Shown here: piece after piece, positions 33,855-42,544 of the stretch | How the letters are laid out: every line of letters starts with the position of its first letter | How positions within the stretch are numbered: position 1 is the first letter of the stretch | From: Clostridia bacterium | Lineage (GTDB): Bacteria; Bacillota; Clostridia; Oscillospirales; CAG-272 | DNA length: 64,000 nucleotides | Assembly: GCA_017453245.1 (NCBI GenBank) | Contig: JAFTKM010000022.1 | Span: 1-64,000, forward strand | Direction of reading: 5' to 3' | Notes under the pieces: model-generated | Databases searched by the model: none | Seen by the model: only the letters and a program-made list of their open reading frames with translations | Told to the model about the DNA's origin: nothing | Program-made: the position numbers and the translations under genes

Positions 33855-35129
33855 TCAAGTTAAATCGAGCCTGCAAGCTCCCACGGGTCTTACGTTCAAT
33901 GCCATTGCCGAGCCCTCGCCGAATACCGAGTTCATAAGGCGGGTGAGCTCACCAAGGCGCTCCTTCTTAACGAAGATCTGGACCGTACCTGCAAAGCCGC
34001 CGCCGTGAACTCTCGACGCTCCCTCGCCATCAAGGAAGCCGTCCGCAAGCGCGAGCGCAAGCGAGAGTCCCTGCTCGGAAACGTTGACCGTGGTATATAC
34101 GTTCTGAAGGTACTTGAAGGAGGATGCGCCCGACTCGTTCACAGCCTTAAAGAAGCCGTCGAGTCTTCCGTCAAGGAGCGCCGCCTTAGCCTTTTCTACC
34201 CTCTTGTTTTCTCTGATAAAGTGCAGAGCGCGAAGCACCGCTCTGTCGCCGAGCTTCTCACGTAGCTCGGGTATTTTTGCGATAAGCTCATCCTCACCTA
34301 TGCCGCGAAGGACGTCTCTGCCAAGCTCGGAGGCTACCGCCTTCATCTCGCGCGGGACGGACGCGTAATCCTCGTTAAGGTCCGCGTGGTTGCCGCCCGT
34401 GTTGACTATGCAGAGAGCGTATCCCGCCTTGTCAAGCGAGAAGTCGATCGGTACGACCTCGGGATTCTTCACGTCCTCGAAGTCGATATATACGAAGCCG
34501 CCTACCGCGCACGCCATCTGGTCCATAAGTCCGCAGGGCTTGCCGAAATAGACGTTCTCGGCATACTGCGCGAGCTTTGCGAGCTCGGTGTTTGCCACCT
34601 TGCCGCCGTTGTAGAGGTTGCTCAGCGCATTGCCTATCATAACCTCAAACGCCGCGGAGGAGGATATACCGCTTCCCTTCAGGACCTCGGAGGTAATGGC
34701 AATATCAAAGCCGCCGACCTCATAGCCCTTCGAGATAAAGCCGCCAACCGTACCCGCGATAAGAGAGGCTGACGTGTATTTTTCAAATTTGCTGGGGTCG
34801 GAGCAGTCTGCAACGACTATCTCCTCCCTCTCATAGCCCTCGGAGTAAAATCTGATAACTCCGTCGGTGTTTTTTGCCGCCACGGCGATGACGTCACGGT
34901 CTATCGCGCCCGCAAGCACACAGCCGCGGTTGTGGTCGGTATGGTTGCCCGATATCTCACTTCTGCCGGGGACGGAAAGAAGCTCTGCCTCCTTGTCTCC
35001 GTAGAGCGAAATAAAGGTGTCGATGGCCGAGATAAATCTCGCCTTCTGTCCCTCGGGACACGCATAGAGCTCTCTGTATTTCAGAAGAGCTCCCTCGTTT
35101 ATTCTGGTCTTTAATTCGGATGCTTTCAT
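33855..35129 (-). CDS. galK: Galactokinase (GHMP kinase family)
   Basis: A 424-residue sugar kinase. Motif 1 is PGRSEISGNHTDHNRG (54-69), motif 2 is GSGISSSAAF (about 152-161) and motif 3 is VHGGGFAGTVQIF near the C-terminus. The usual GEHTDYN of galactokinase is GNHTDHN here, a variant frequent in clostridial members that changes a sugar-site residue, so the preferred sugar is not certain. It has a weak RBS (GGTGAAAA). It lies between miaA and recA with short gaps. Confidence 0.85.
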   Translation of the reverse strand: MKASELKTRINEGALLKYRELYACPEGQKARFISAIDTFISLYGDKEAELLSVPGRSEISGNHTDHNRGCVLAGAIDRDVIAVAAKNTDGVIRFYSEGYEREEIVVADCSDPSKFEKYTSASLIAGTVGGFISKGYEVGGFDIAITSEVLKGSGISSSAAFEVMIGNALSNLYNGGKVANTELAKLAQYAENVYFGKPCGLMDQMACAVGGFVYIDFEDVKNPEVVPIDFSLDKAGYALCIVNTGGNHADLNEDYASVPREMKAVASELGRDVLRGIGEDELIAKIPELREKLGDRAVLRALHFIRENKRVEKAKAALLDGRLDGFFKAVNESGASSFKYLQNVYTTVNVSEQGLSLALALADGFLDGEGASRVHGGGFAGTVQIFVKKERLGELTRLMNSVFGEGSAMALNVRPVGACRLDLT

Positions 35130-35150
35130 ATGCTTTTCACCGTATCCGTG

Positions 35151-36122
35151 TTAAGTTATTCTCTCTTGCCTAAGAAGCTCATCCGCAAGTGAATAGAGCT
35201 CGGAAAGGAGCTCGTCCTTGTCCTTCATTGTGCCATCCTCGCGGTCGATATAAAGCCTCTTTGCACCTTCGTTGTGTCTGAACCAGGTGAGCTGCCTTTT
35301 GGCGTAGCGTCTGGTCGACATCTTAAGGAAATCCAACGCCTCACTGAGCGTGCACTCGCCGTCGAGATAAGAGATTATCTCCTTGTATCCGATGGCCTGC
35401 GCGGCGGTCGTATTCTTCTTTAAGATACCGCCGAAGTAAAGAGCCTTCACCTCGTCGAGAAGCCCCTCCTCCATCATCTGGTCAACGCGGAGGTCAACCC
35501 GCTCGTAGAGGTTGTCTCTGTTGTGAAAATCGAGGGTTATCATCCCGACCTCAACGTCGGGAGAGCTTTGTCTTGAGAGCTCGTCAAAGTAGGTCTTCGT
35601 CTTACCCGTGAGCTCATATATCTCAAGCGCGCGGACTACGCGCCTGACGTTATTCCTGTGCGTTTTATTCGCGGACTCGGGGTCAACGAGAAGAAGCCTC
35701 TGCCAGAGCGCTTCCCTCTCCTCGTCCGTCGTAGCAGACGCAAGCAATCTCTCCTTGAGCTCCTCGCTCGACGGAGGGGACATAAGCTCCGCGCCCCTCA
35801 TCACCGTGTCCATATAAAGACCTGTGCCGCCGACGAAAAGCGGAAGCCTGCCGCGCGACTCAATATCCTTTACGGCGCGCATAGCGCCCTCGCGGTAATC
35901 CTCTGCGCTGTAGCTCTCGCTCGGAGGAAGGAAATCTATCATATGGTGAGGGACTCTCGCCCTCTCCCCCGCCGTCGCCTTTGCCGTGCCGATGTTCATA
36001 TCGCGGTATATCTGCATCGAGTCGATGGAGATTATCTCACAGCCGAGCCTCTCGGCAAGCGAGAGTGAAAGCGAGGTCTTGCCCGAAGCGGTCGGGCCGG
36101 TTATAGCCAGAGCAAAGCTCAT
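35151..36122 (-). CDS. miaA: tRNA dimethylallyltransferase MiaA
   Basis: A 323-residue enzyme that adds a dimethylallyl group to A37 of tRNAs reading UNN codons. P-loop GPTASGKTS is at residues 9-17. DSMQIYRDMNIGTAKAT, PHHMIDF and the RNNVRRVVRALEIYELTGKT motif are all present. I start at the ATG at 36122, which overlaps the stop of the alpha/beta hydrolase gene (ATGA), implying coupling; the seven extra codons upstream have no RBS. Confidence 0.96.
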   Translation of the reverse strand: MSFALAITGPTASGKTSLSLSLAERLGCEIISIDSMQIYRDMNIGTAKATAGERARVPHHMIDFLPPSESYSAEDYREGAMRAVKDIESRGRLPLFVGGTGLYMDTVMRGAELMSPPSSEELKERLLASATTDEEREALWQRLLLVDPESANKTHRNNVRRVVRALEIYELTGKTKTYFDELSRQSSPDVEVGMITLDFHNRDNLYERVDLRVDQMMEEGLLDEVKALYFGGILKKNTTAAQAIGYKEIISYLDGECTLSEALDFLKMSTRRYAKRQLTWFRHNEGAKRLYIDREDGTMKDKDELLSELYSLADELLRQERIT

Positions 36123-37054
36123 CCGACTACACCCGAAAGCCAAGCGAGAATATCCTCGAATACCTCGTCGGCGTTTGTCTCATTGAAGAGCTCGTGACGC
36201 GCGCCCTCATAGATCTTGAGGGTAACGTTCTCCGCTCCGCTGATCATAAGCTGCTTGTAAACGTAGCGCGGGCCCTTGCCATAATCTCCTACGGGGTCCA
36301 TATCACCGCTCATAATGATGGTGGGCAGACTCTTGGGATAATTCTTAAACCAAGCCTTGGAGTTGCATCCCGCAAGGAAGGTAAAGAGGTCGATATAGCC
36401 CGAGACGGTGAACTTGAACGAGGTGAACTCGTTTGTATCTCTGTCAGCAACCTTCTGAAGATCGCGAGTTAGCCAGGCGTTGTGCCCCTCCTCCTTCGGA
36501 TACTTCGAGTTGTAGGAGCCGAATGCCATCTTGTTAATAAGCTCGCTCCTGTGGCGCGGACCGTAGAAGGACCTGATGATCTTAGCAAGAAGCTTACCCA
36601 CACCGACAAGAGGATTGGGACCTCCGGTGCCGTGAATTATAAGGCCCGAGATGGACGAGGGATGCTCTTCGGAATAAAGTCTGGAAATAAACGAGCCCAT
36701 ACTGTGTCCGAGAAGAACCACGGGAAGTCCGGGATACGCCTTGCGAAGATGCGCGTTCATAAGATGCACGTCCTCGATAACGTACTTGTATCCGTCCTTT
36801 TCCGCAAAGAAGCCAAAGTCCTCGGGGGTGGACACGCTCTTGCCGTGTCCGAGATGATGGTGTCCCGCAAAGATAAAGCCGTGCGACGTAAGAAACGCCG
36901 CAAGATCGGTATACCTGCCGGTATAATCGATCATACCGTGCGCAAGCTGAACTATGCCGCGCGGCGGCATATTCTTCGGAGTATATATCTCCGCGTATAT
37001 AGTATTCTTACCGTCAGACGACGGGAATCTGTATTCGTTGAAGTTGTAATCCAT
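36119..37054 (-). CDS. Alpha/beta hydrolase, lysophospholipase/monoacylglycerol lipase-like
   Basis: A 311-residue cytosolic protein of the serine aminopeptidase/Hydrolase_4 type. The oxyanion region is PRGIVQLAHGM, the nucleophile elbow GHSMGS, the acid region SGDMDPVGDYG and the His in EGARHELFNE. This is the pattern of bacterial monoacylglycerol lipases and lysophospholipase L2-like enzymes. CCGGAGG precedes the ATG. First gene of the miaA-galK-recA-recX run. Confidence 0.88.
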   Translation of the reverse strand: MDYNFNEYRFPSSDGKNTIYAEIYTPKNMPPRGIVQLAHGMIDYTGRYTDLAAFLTSHGFIFAGHHHLGHGKSVSTPEDFGFFAEKDGYKYVIEDVHLMNAHLRKAYPGLPVVLLGHSMGSFISRLYSEEHPSSISGLIIHGTGGPNPLVGVGKLLAKIIRSFYGPRHRSELINKMAFGSYNSKYPKEEGHNAWLTRDLQKVADRDTNEFTSFKFTVSGYIDLFTFLAGCNSKAWFKNYPKSLPTIIMSGDMDPVGDYGKGPRYVYKQLMISGAENVTLKIYEGARHELFNETNADEVFEDILAWLSGVVG

Positions 37055-37166
37055 AACTATACCTCCGGGGTAATAAGTTAAGTTTTGTATACAAAGGTGG
37101 GCAAAAAGATGCTTTTATCGTTATCTATCATCTCGCTCAAAAAAATAGCGATAACCTACCAAGTCT

Positions 37167-37276
37167 CTGATTGAGGGAATTTTGAGGGGAAAGAGTCGTT
37201 CTTCGACCCGAAGCAATAGAAACCTATTGCGAGCCTTGGTCGAAAACGGCACTTTACACCAAAATTCACCAATCAG
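37167..37276. repeat. 110-bp imperfect inverted repeat element ending in the ribokinase stop
   Basis: Outer ends CTGATTG (37167) and CAATCAG (37270-37276) are inverted copies. Inner matching blocks are GAATTTTG/CAAAATTC, TTCGACC/GGTCGAA, and a terminal hairpin GCAATAG-AAAC-CTATTGC (37213-37230). The right end overlaps the TGA stop codon of the ribokinase gene. It looks like a dispersed miniature element or a long terminator-like stem. Confidence 0.7.
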
Positions 37277-38214
37277 ATAAGATCTTCTTTGAGGATGAGG
37301 GCTTGAACCTCCTCCGCCGTCGGTATCGACGTCGACGCGCCCTTACGGGTAACGGTGATCGCGCCTGCGGCAATGCCAAACTTGACCGCGTTGCGGATGT
37401 TGCCGCCGTTGTTAAGATACTCAACGGTAAGAGCGGCGGTAAACGCATCACCTGCGGCGGTGGTGTCGATTGCCTTACCTATTCTGATGGCGGGGATAAC
37501 GAAGAAGTGCTTGCCATCATAAACGAATGCGCCTCTGTCGCCCTGCTTGAGAACTATGTACTTTGCCTTCACTCTCTTGTAAAGTGCGAGAGCGGCGCGC
37601 AGAGCGGAATCAGTGCCCTGCGGAAGAATGCCCGTGTAGGTCTCGGTCTCGGTCTCGTTGGGAGAGAATACCTCAACGGGAGGAAGGCTCTCGAGCGCGT
37701 GGTCCTTGCTTGCGGGAGCCGCGTCAACGAAGATCGGAATACCCTTGGAGGCTGCTATTCTCGCAGCGGTGAGCGCTACCGAGAAGGGGATCTCAAAGCC
37801 GATGTAAAGAGCGTCGGGCTCACACTCAAACGCCTCGGTAATATTCTCGGGAGTGAGGTTACCGTTAGCGCCGGGATAAACGACGATACGGTTGTTGCCG
37901 TCGCTCTCCTTCATAACCACGGCAAGGCCCGTGGGATTCTCACGGTCTACCTTAAGGTAGGAGGTATTGATGCCTATCTCCTTGTAGTACTGATAGAGCT
38001 TCTGACCGTGGAGGTCGGCGCCGACCTTAGCCGAGAAGTAGCAATCCGCGCCGAGCTTGTTAAGGGCAATTGCCGCATTCGCGCCCTTTCCTCCGGGGAT
38101 ATAGGCAACACCGCCGTCGTCGATAAGAGTCTCGCCAACCTCGGGTACCTTATACATATTCATCGACAGATCCATATTTGCGCTGCCGACGACGAGAATT
38201 TTCTTGTTTGCCAT
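37273..38214 (-). CDS. rbsK: Ribokinase (PfkB family)
   Basis: A 313-residue sugar kinase. PfkB signature 1 is PGGKGANAAIAL (about 41-52) and signature 2 is DTTAAGDAFTAAL with the catalytic Asp. NMDLSMNMYKVPEVGETL is the ribokinase-type sugar site. It phosphorylates ribose to ribose 5-phosphate. AAGGAAGACAG precedes the ATG. No ribose transporter is adjacent. The stop codon lies inside the palindromic element at 37167-37276. Confidence 0.92.
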   Translation of the reverse strand: MANKKILVVGSANMDLSMNMYKVPEVGETLIDDGGVAYIPGGKGANAAIALNKLGADCYFSAKVGADLHGQKLYQYYKEIGINTSYLKVDRENPTGLAVVMKESDGNNRIVVYPGANGNLTPENITEAFECEPDALYIGFEIPFSVALTAARIAASKGIPIFVDAAPASKDHALESLPPVEVFSPNETETETYTGILPQGTDSALRAALALYKRVKAKYIVLKQGDRGAFVYDGKHFFVIPAIRIGKAIDTTAAGDAFTAALTVEYLNNGGNIRNAVKFGIAAGAITVTRKGASTSIPTAEEVQALILKEDLI

Positions 38215-38265
38215 TTTTTCTGTCTTCCTTTTTGATTTCTGAGAAGATTTTAGTCAACTAACAAC

Positions 38266-38371
38266 GCACCGAAGGTGCATATCACGTCTCGCCTGAGCGA
38301 GACATATCACTCGACTGAAGGTCGAATATCACTCTTCGGCAGAAGAATATCACGTCTCGCCGGGGCGAGAC
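38266..38371. repeat. Hairpin array E (ATATCAC separator)
   Basis: Five palindromes are separated by four exact ATATCAC copies (38279, 38304, 38326, 38347): GCACC-GAA-GGTGC (38266), GTCTCGC-CTGA-GCGAGAC (38286), TCGAC/GTCGA (38311), TCTTC-GGCA-GAAGA (38333) and GTCTCGC-CGGG-GCGAGAC (38354). Units 2 and 5 have the same 7-bp stem but different tetraloops. All separators are in one orientation. The array ends four bases before the stop codon of the YhaN-like ATPase gene. Confidence 0.9.
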
Positions 38372-38375
38372 ATTG

Positions 38376-40700
38376 TCAGTCCTCTACTACGGAGAGTTTG
38401 AAGATGCCGGCCTTCTTCACCATATCCGACGCGAGAGTCGCCTCTCTTGCACGGCAGGTAAAGATGAAGCTCTGGTAGCCCTCCTTGCCAAGGTGAGCAA
38501 GCGACTTCATCATAGACTTCGCGCGTACGTTGTCCTGATGAGCGAAGCTCTCGTCAAGGCATACGGGAGGCTTCTCTGTATAGAGCATATCGATAAGAGC
38601 CATTCTCACAGCTATGTAAGCAAGGTCTCTTGTACCGCCGGAGAGGAAGTCTACTGTTCTCTGCTCTCCCGTCTCGGAGAGGTAGCTTACCTTAAGACCG
38701 GAGGTAACGTCGAAGTCACCGTACTTCTTGTCGGTCATAATGCCCATAAGCTCGGTGGAGTACTCGCCAAGGCGAGGAGAAATGCCTGCGCGGAGGTTGT
38801 CGGACGCGCTCTCGATAGCCTTGTAAGCTATGAAGTACGCCTTATGTCTCTGGCGGAGCTCGTCGATGCTGGACTCAAGCGACTTAACCTTCGCGTAATA
38901 CTCAGCGGGGTCGCCGGAGTTGGTCTTAAGAGCCATTATCTCGTTCTCGACGGTGTAGATCATTCTGTCGAGCTCAACTATCTTATTCTTGTAAGCCGCG
39001 ATGGAGGTGATGATCTCATCGTGGTTGATGTGTGTGAGCGCCTTTCTCTTAAGCGGAGGCACCTGACCGCGGATGTCGATCTCGTTCTTATCGGCAAGAG
39101 ACTGACGGAGCTCCTTAACGGTGAGCTCGATGGTGTTCTTCTCCTCAAGGAGAATTCTCTTTCTCTCAAGGAAGGTAGCAACCTTGGACTCAAGTCTGTC
39201 AAGGAACTCGTTGAGAGAGGATGTCGGAGGCTCCTCGCCCCAGCGGATGATAACGCGGGTGAGCTCCTGCTTTGCGTTCTCGTAATTGAGCCTTGACGCC
39301 TCGAGAGCGATTCTCGCGTCCTCGGTGGACTTGATCATACCGTCTCTCTTAGCGCGGGCGTCGGAGATGACAGCAATCTTACCCTTGAGGTCGCCGTAGC
39401 CGGAAACACCAAACTTACCTGCGAGGGTGGAGAGGCTCTTCTTGTTCTTGATAATGCCTACAAGCGCGACGATAGAGAGCGCAAGAGCGCCTGCGCCGAG
39501 CACACCGCCGATAACTCTGAAGGCTGTGCCAGCAAGAGTACCCTTAGCTATAATTTCGTAAACGATGACTGCGATGATAGCGAGTGCGCCGACGGTGGTA
39601 AGAGCGATATTCTTTGCAAGGCCCTTAACGTAGGAGAGAGCTCTCTTAAGGATGTTCTCCTCGCCGCCCTCCTCGTCAGCGTGCTCGATCGCGCCCTCGA
39701 TCTCACGGGTGATACCGATAGCGTTCTTCTCCTTGGTGTACGCGTCATCCGCGTCTGCGAGCGCGTGGTAAGCCTCGTTAACTCCGCGGCGCGCCATACT
39801 GATCTCGGTGATATAGGAATCGGAGGGGACGTATCCCGCTCTGGTATTCTCGTCGATAAAGTTGTTGTACGCCTCGTTCTTGCGTACGCACTCCTCCTCG
39901 AGCTCGTGGAGCTTGTCGAAGGTGTCAATGAGCATAACGCTCTTGTAGCAGGAGTCGAGGTCGTAGAGTCTCTCAAGCTTGTCCTCTGCCTCTGCTCTCT
40001 CCTGACGGATCTTGAAGAGCTCGGTCTCCTTGGCAAGGATCTGCTTGTTGTCCTCGTTGGAGCGCGCCATAGCCTCCTCGAGTGCCTCCTGCTTGTGCAT
40101 GAGGTCGTGGATTACTCCGCCGCCGCCACCGCGGTGAACGAGTCCCTCCATCTTCTCGGAGATCTTGGTCATAGCTCTCTGGTTATTGATCTTCTCACTG
40201 CCGGAGAAGAGAATATTCTCGATGGACTCCTTGACAGATCCCTCGTTGATGGCGGAGTCACCGATCTGACCGATGAAGGCCGTGTTCTCAAAGAGCTCGC
40301 GGCTCACGCCGAAGAACACCTCGCCTGCGGGCATCTTACCGAATGCGGTAGCGCCGCTCTCCATATCGATAATGGAGGACTCCTCCTTGAACGCCTGTCT
40401 GCCGTCCTGTCTGACGGTAGGTGTAGTGGAGCGGGTGATAAGGTATCTCTTATCCTTAACGCGGACTACCATAGAGCCCTCTGCGATACCCGTATCCCAG
40501 TTGATTCTCTTTCTTCTCTCGCTGAGCACCTCGTCGGTCTCAACACCGTCGAAGCCGAAGAGCATATATTTGATGAATGCGGCAATAGTGGTCTTACCCG
40601 CCTCGTTCTGTCCCTCGATAACGTTGACCGTGGGGGAGAACTCGAGCGTCATATCCTTGATAAGTCCAAAGCTCCTTATGTCAATCTTCTCAATAATCAT
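38376..40700 (-). CDS. SMC/Rad50-like ATPase, YhaN type
   Basis: A 774-residue protein. The N-terminal P-loop is GQNEAGKTT (30-38) in an ABC-type half-domain. Long coiled coils are interrupted by two hydrophobic helices (about 365-415, near ALTTVGALAIIAVIVYEI). The C-terminal half has the ABC signature FLSGGTRDLAYIAVRMAL and Walker B PPVCLDESFAHQD. This is the layout of YhaN-like membrane-associated ATPases of Firmicutes. Its usual nuclease partner (YhaO/SbcD-like) is not next to it. AAGGATGAGG precedes the ATG. It is 16 bp after the DUF6062 gene. Confidence 0.82.
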   Translation of the reverse strand: MIIEKIDIRSFGLIKDMTLEFSPTVNVIEGQNEAGKTTIAAFIKYMLFGFDGVETDEVLSERRKRINWDTGIAEGSMVVRVKDKRYLITRSTTPTVRQDGRQAFKEESSIIDMESGATAFGKMPAGEVFFGVSRELFENTAFIGQIGDSAINEGSVKESIENILFSGSEKINNQRAMTKISEKMEGLVHRGGGGGVIHDLMHKQEALEEAMARSNEDNKQILAKETELFKIRQERAEAEDKLERLYDLDSCYKSVMLIDTFDKLHELEEECVRKNEAYNNFIDENTRAGYVPSDSYITEISMARRGVNEAYHALADADDAYTKEKNAIGITREIEGAIEHADEEGGEENILKRALSYVKGLAKNIALTTVGALAIIAVIVYEIIAKGTLAGTAFRVIGGVLGAGALALSIVALVGIIKNKKSLSTLAGKFGVSGYGDLKGKIAVISDARAKRDGMIKSTEDARIALEASRLNYENAKQELTRVIIRWGEEPPTSSLNEFLDRLESKVATFLERKRILLEEKNTIELTVKELRQSLADKNEIDIRGQVPPLKRKALTHINHDEIITSIAAYKNKIVELDRMIYTVENEIMALKTNSGDPAEYYAKVKSLESSIDELRQRHKAYFIAYKAIESASDNLRAGISPRLGEYSTELMGIMTDKKYGDFDVTSGLKVSYLSETGEQRTVDFLSGGTRDLAYIAVRMALIDMLYTEKPPVCLDESFAHQDNVRAKSMMKSLAHLGKEGYQSFIFTCRAREATLASDMVKKAGIFKLSVVED

Positions 40701-40716
40701 TTTCTGTCCTCATCCT

Positions 40717-41442
40717 TTACTCTCTTTTTTGTTTTGCGTCTATCTCCTCGCCGAAGCATCCGCCGAGGAATTTAACCGCTCGCTTGACCGAGTCCTTGGA
40801 ATTGTACCACGGCTCCTCATCGTAGCGGTAATCGAACTTTTTGCAGAACCAGCTGACGTCACCCTTCAGCTCGGTTATATATTTCTTCTCGATGGCGTGC
40901 GCCTCGTCGTAGAAATCGTTGTAAAGCTTTTTCGGCATCTTCTTTGACGCGTACTCAAGCATCGCACGGTAGTGCGGTAAGCAGAACCACGGCTGCTTGT
41001 TGAACTTGCGACGGAAGTTTGGGTCTGACTCCCAGAGGTAACACACCGTGGCAACCATCGCTGAGAGATTCTTTTCTATCCTCGAGCAGACGTAGCAGCT
41101 ATCCTCAAGCTTGCCGAGTGCCTCCTTTGCGGCGGCTCGTTTATTGCCGAGGACCACAGGTCCGTCGAGCTTTTTCTCGACCTCGTCAAGATGGCTCTCA
41201 AGAATAAGTCCCATACCGAGCATTCTGCGCCTAGAGAGCATCATATTGTAATGCGTCAGACAGAAGCCAAGCTCGTTGGTCTTTATTCTTATGTCCGGCT
41301 CCATCATGGAAGCGCCGAGAATTATGTCGAGCTCGTCCTCCTGCAGTCGCTTGTACAGCATACACACAGGACAGCCGCACTCGGGCTTTTCTATCACCGC
41401 GTCAAACGCCTCGTTGACGGGGATGGTATAAATCTGTTCCAC
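40717..41442 (-). CDS. DUF6062 family Cys/His-rich protein
   Basis: A 241-residue soluble protein with two similar modules: CGCPVC followed by CLTHY, and CYVC followed by CLPHY. Each has a CxxC plus CxxH set likely to bind a metal. This matches clostridial DUF6062, function unknown. The start is a GTG at 41442 with AAGGAGG upstream. Its 16-bp distance to the YhaN-like ATPase suggests a shared task. Transcribed divergently from the DNA glycosylase gene. Confidence 0.8.
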   Translation of the reverse strand: MEQIYTIPVNEAFDAVIEKPECGCPVCMLYKRLQEDELDIILGASMMEPDIRIKTNELGFCLTHYNMMLSRRRMLGMGLILESHLDEVEKKLDGPVVLGNKRAAAKEALGKLEDSCYVCSRIEKNLSAMVATVCYLWESDPNFRRKFNKQPWFCLPHYRAMLEYASKKMPKKLYNDFYDEAHAIEKKYITELKGDVSWFCKKFDYRYDEEPWYNSKDSVKRAVKFLGGCFGEEIDAKQKRE

Positions 41443-41505
41443 GTTGCCTCCTTGTCGCCTTTTTTATCTGCCGATTTTTAACAAAAAATTAGTTGGCGCA
41501 ACGAC

Positions 41506-41534
41506 TTGAAAAAAGTCAAAATTTATGTTAAAAT
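41506..41534 (+). promoter_or_regulatory. Sigma-A promoter for the DNA glycosylase gene
   Basis: TTGAAA (41506-41511), a 17-bp spacer ending in TGT (extended -10) and TAAAAT (41529-41534), about 70 bp before the chosen ATG. This position argues against the longer coding frame that would start upstream of the -10 box. Confidence 0.8.
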
Positions 41535-41602
41535 ATAAAAAAATATTACGCCTCATCTCATTATACTACATAATTTTATGTTTTTCAAGAGGAAGATCAA
41601 AA

Positions 41603-42544
41603 ATGTTTGAGAAATTTGAGACCGTTTTTGACGGTAAAAATGCAATAAAAGTCACGGGACTTGGCAGGTATAGCCTCACCGACACTATGGAGTGCGGTCA
41701 ATGCTTCAGATACGAGAGAGTCCCGAGAGATGACGAATACGTCGAATATATGACCGTGGTCGGTGACCACCTTATCAGAGTCGCCCAAGAGTCGCGCGGC
41801 GAGCTCATCTTCCCCGAAATGAGTGACGAGGTCTTTGACAGCGTGGCTGTCCCCTACTTTTCTCTCGAGAGAGACCTCGGGAGTGTGAAGAAAAGCGTTA
41901 CCGAGCGCACCGACTCGGAGTGGTTAAAGGCCGCGGCGGAGTTTGGCGAGGGAATCGCCATCCTCACTCAGGATACGTGGGAGACGCTCCTATCCTTCAT
42001 CATCTCGCAGAATAACAATATTCCGAGAATCAGAAAAATAGTCAGAGAGATCTCAAGCGAGTACGGAACCAATTTAAGCCTTGAAAATGACTACAATAGT
42101 TGTCCTTTAAAGCGAATTAACGGTGCGCCCAGCGACGCCGACTGTAAGTCGTGCGGAAGGTGTTACACATTCCCAAAGGCAGAGGATATCCTCGTGTATC
42201 CCGACGGACTCCTCCCCTCCAAGCCGGGATTCAGATACGGATACATACTTGATGCCGCAGAAAAGGTCACCTCGGGCGAGGTCGATCTTGTGAAAATCAA
42301 GGCAGAATCAAGCTATGAATATACCCTCACCGAGCTCAAGAAAATCAAGGGCGTCGGCGATAAGGTCGCATCCTGCTGCGCACTGTTTGGCTTTGCGAAT
42401 CTTGAAGCCTTTCCCATCGACGTGTGGATGAAAAGAGCTATCGATACCTACTTTGACGGTAAGCTCGACCCAACCTCACTCGGTCCCTATGCGGGTATTG
42501 CACAGCAATATATTTTTCATTATATAAGAAACAAGGTTTCTTGA
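41603..42544 (+). CDS. OGG1-like 8-oxoguanine DNA glycosylase/lyase with four-Cys insert
   Basis: A 313-residue HhH-GPD DNA repair enzyme. The N-terminal OGG domain has TMECGQCFRYER. The helix-hairpin-helix is IKGVGDKVASCCALFG with the Schiff-base Lys K254, followed by the catalytic Asp D273 in FPIDVW. Between the domains is C167-x13-C181-x2-C184-x2-C187, a possible metal or Fe-S site. The start at 41603 has AAGAGGA upstream and lies after the promoter; the longer frame does not. A hairpin array starts right at its stop codon. Confidence 0.88.
   Translation: MFEKFETVFDGKNAIKVTGLGRYSLTDTMECGQCFRYERVPRDDEYVEYMTVVGDHLIRVAQESRGELIFPEMSDEVFDSVAVPYFSLERDLGSVKKSVTERTDSEWLKAAAEFGEGIAILTQDTWETLLSFIISQNNNIPRIRKIVREISSEYGTNLSLENDYNSCPLKRINGAPSDADCKSCGRCYTFPKAEDILVYPDGLLPSKPGFRYGYILDAAEKVTSGEVDLVKIKAESSYEYTLTELKKIKGVGDKVASCCALFGFANLEAFPIDVWMKRAIDTYFDGKLDPTSLGPYAGIAQQYIFHYIRNKVS

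Noticed and set aside
37303..38235. 310-codon plus-strand frame opposite ribokinase
   Set aside because: The minus strand encodes a complete PfkB kinase with both signatures.
39681..40775. 364-codon plus-strand frame opposite the YhaN-like ATPase
   Set aside because: Leu/Val-rich shadow of a coiled-coil gene; no RBS.
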